This document shows positions 4,808 through 5,981 of a stretch of 5,981 nucleotides of DNA, piece after piece. Source of the stretch: an uncultured Paracoccaceae bacterium (GTDB lineage Bacteria; Pseudomonadota; Alphaproteobacteria; Rhodobacterales; Rhodobacteraceae); assembly GCA_938038825.1 (NCBI GenBank), contig CALHST010000035.1, positions 1-5,981 of the forward strand, given 5' to 3'. A program made the translations under genes and the position numbers. The notes under the pieces were generated by a model. It searched no databases, had not been told where the DNA came from, and saw only the letters and a list, made by a program, of their open reading frames with translations. Numbering within the stretch: the stretch's first letter is position 1; each line of letters starts with the position of its first letter.

Positions 4808-5981
4808 ATGACCATGGCCTTAGGAAAATTCGATGCCGCCGAGGCAGAACCACGTCTTTACAAAATGTGGGAGGACGCCGGGTGTTTTGTCGCTGGGGCC
4901 AACAAAAAGCCCGAGTCATCCACGTACTGCATCATGATCCCGCCCCCGAATGTGACAGGCGTTTTGCACATCGGGCATGCGTTTAACAACACACTGCAAG
5001 ATATTCTGATCCGCTGGAAGCGAATGCAAGGGTTCGACACACTTTGGCAGCCCGGCACGGATCACGCAGGAATTGCCACACAGATGGTTGTCGAACGTGA
5101 ATTGGCCGCCAGCCAACAACCAGGGCGGCGCGACTTGGGCCGCGAAAAGTTTCTGGAAAAAGTCTGGGAATGGAAGGGCAAATCTGGCGGCACCATTGTG
5201 AACCAGCTGAAACGCTTGGGCGCGTCTTGTGATTGGTCGCGCGAGGCGTTCACCATGTCGGGGGCCCCCGGTGCCCCGCAGGATGTGGCCAAGGGAAACT
5301 TCCATGACGCGGTGATCAAAGTCTTTGTGGAAATGTATGAAAAAGGCTTCATCTACCGCGGCAAACGGCTTGTGAACTGGGATCCACATTTCGAAACCGC
5401 GATCTCGGATCTTGAGGTCGAAAACGTCGAAGTTGCAGGCCACATGTGGCACTTCAAGTACCCGCTGGCTGGCGGGGCCACTTATGAATATGTGGAAAAG
5501 GACGAAGACGGAAACGTAAGGCTACACGAAACACGCGACTACATCTCCATCGCGACCACGCGCCCCGAAACCATGTTGGGCGACGGCGCGGTTGCTGTGC
5601 ATCCATCAGATGAGCGTTACGCGCCAATCATCGGGAAACTCTGCGAAATTCCTGTTGGCCCGAAAGAACATCGCCGCCTGATCCCGATCATCACGGACGA
5701 ATACCCCGATCCTGATTTCGGCTCGGGCGCTGTGAAAATCACCGGCGCGCATGATTTTAACGACTACCAAGTGGCCAAGCGCGGCGGCATCCCAACCTAC
5801 CGGTTGATGGACACCAAAGGTGCAATGCGGGCTGATGGTGAGCCCTATGCCGACGCCTCGGCAACCGCGATGGCCGTGGCCAAAGGCGAACAGACGTTGA
5901 CCGAGGTTGAAGCCGACCTTGTGAACCTTGTCCCCGATGATCTGCGCGGCCTTGACCGCTTTGAGGCGCGCGACAAAGTCG
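4808..5981 (+). CDS. valS: Valyl-tRNA synthetase, N-terminal part, truncated by window end
   Basis: The frame from ATG 4808 stays open to the last base (391 codons); complete bacterial ValRS is about 900-1000 residues. The enzyme charges tRNA-Val in the cytoplasm and hydrolyses mischarged Thr-tRNA. Visible class I signatures are PPPNVTG (45-51) and HIGHA (54-58, the HIGH box), with PGTDHAGIATQ (82-92) and NWDP (190-193). The CP1 editing domain contains TTRPETMLGD (250-259) and GSGAVKITGAHDFNDY (305-320). The KMSKS loop and the anticodon-binding domain lie beyond the window. The Shine-Dalgarno is poor (GCGGGA just upstream), and an in-frame ATG at 4814 (codon 3) is an alternative start. The gene is divergent from the DUF2589 operon. 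Identity is certain; only the exact start is open. Confidence 0.97.
   Translation, partial: MTMALGKFDAAEAEPRLYKMWEDAGCFVAGANKKPESSTYCIMIPPPNVTGVLHIGHAFNNTLQDILIRWKRMQGFDTLWQPGTDHAGIATQMVVERELAASQQPGRRDLGREKFLEKVWEWKGKSGGTIVNQLKRLGASCDWSREAFTMSGAPGAPQDVAKGNFHDAVIKVFVEMYEKGFIYRGKRLVNWDPHFETAISDLEVENVEVAGHMWHFKYPLAGGATYEYVEKDEDGNVRLHETRDYISIATTRPETMLGDGAVAVHPSDERYAPIIGKLCEIPVGPKEHRRLIPIITDEYPDPDFGSGAVKITGAHDFNDYQVAKRGGIPTYRLMDTKGAMRADGEPYADASATAMAVAKGEQTLTEVEADLVNLVPDDLRGLDRFEARDKV

Noticed and set aside
4615..4815. 66-codon minus-strand frame overlapping the valS start
   Set aside because: It has no ribosome binding site and no recognisable sequence, and it overlaps the start of valS.
4916..5452. 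178-codon minus-strand frame
   Set aside because: It lies entirely opposite the unmistakable valS coding sequence (HIGH box, editing domain) and is an antisense shadow.
1..5981. CRISPR array, tRNA or rRNA gene, insertion sequence
   Set aside because: No regularly spaced repeats, cloverleaf-compatible sequence, rRNA-like sequence, transposase frame or terminal inverted repeats were found on either strand.

Overview
The window looks like chromosomal DNA from an alphaproteobacterium, most likely a marine Rhodobacterales (Roseobacter-group) species. This rests on the protein types (a valyl-tRNA synthetase and a PhyH/HD pair of roseobacter character), moderate GC and compact gene spacing. It is a judgement from recognised sequence character, not from a database search.

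Layout, left to right. (1) 1-1208, plus strand: the 3' part of a phytanoyl-CoA-dioxygenase-family Fe(II)/2-oxoglutarate oxygenase, whose stop codon overlaps by one base the start of an HD-domain protein that keeps a di-metal ligand set. The pair resembles in architecture the PhyH/HD oxygenase pairs known for phosphonate C-P cleavage (PhnY/PhnZ), but the substrate is not established. (2) 1209-1518: a regulatory region with a 14-bp palindrome, a sigma-70-type promoter, a 32-codon leader ORF and a strong intrinsic terminator that ends directly against the Shine-Dalgarno of the next gene. A segment inside the leader ORF can pair with the 5' arm of the terminator, so the layout looks like transcription attenuation. 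(3) 1519-2643, plus: a 374-residue T4 Rnl1-type RNA ligase with all nucleotidyltransferase motifs intact. (4) 2644-2704: a convergent intergenic hairpin. (5) 4348 down to 2705, minus strand: a three-gene operon of two divergent DUF2589-family paralogues, overlapping by one base, followed by a 129-residue protein resembling the small trypco2-type domain. (6) 4349-4807: a 459-bp divergent intergenic region with a candidate promoter for the DUF2589 operon, a bipartite direct repeat in two copies, and five copies of a CAAACGTnAG-like motif. (7) 4808 to the window end, plus: the first 391 codons of valyl-tRNA synthetase (valS), running off the edge.

How they may work together. The first two genes are probably a coupled oxidative pathway. 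valS is housekeeping. Between them lie the two items of most interest: an RNA-repair ligase that appears to be expressed through a leader-peptide/terminator switch, and an uncharacterised DUF2589/trypco2-like cassette. The ligase and the cassette are convergent, so they are not one operon, and any functional link is only inferred from adjacency. The most testable idea is that the ligase is switched on when translation of its leader peptide falters, which would couple RNA repair to tRNA or translation damage.
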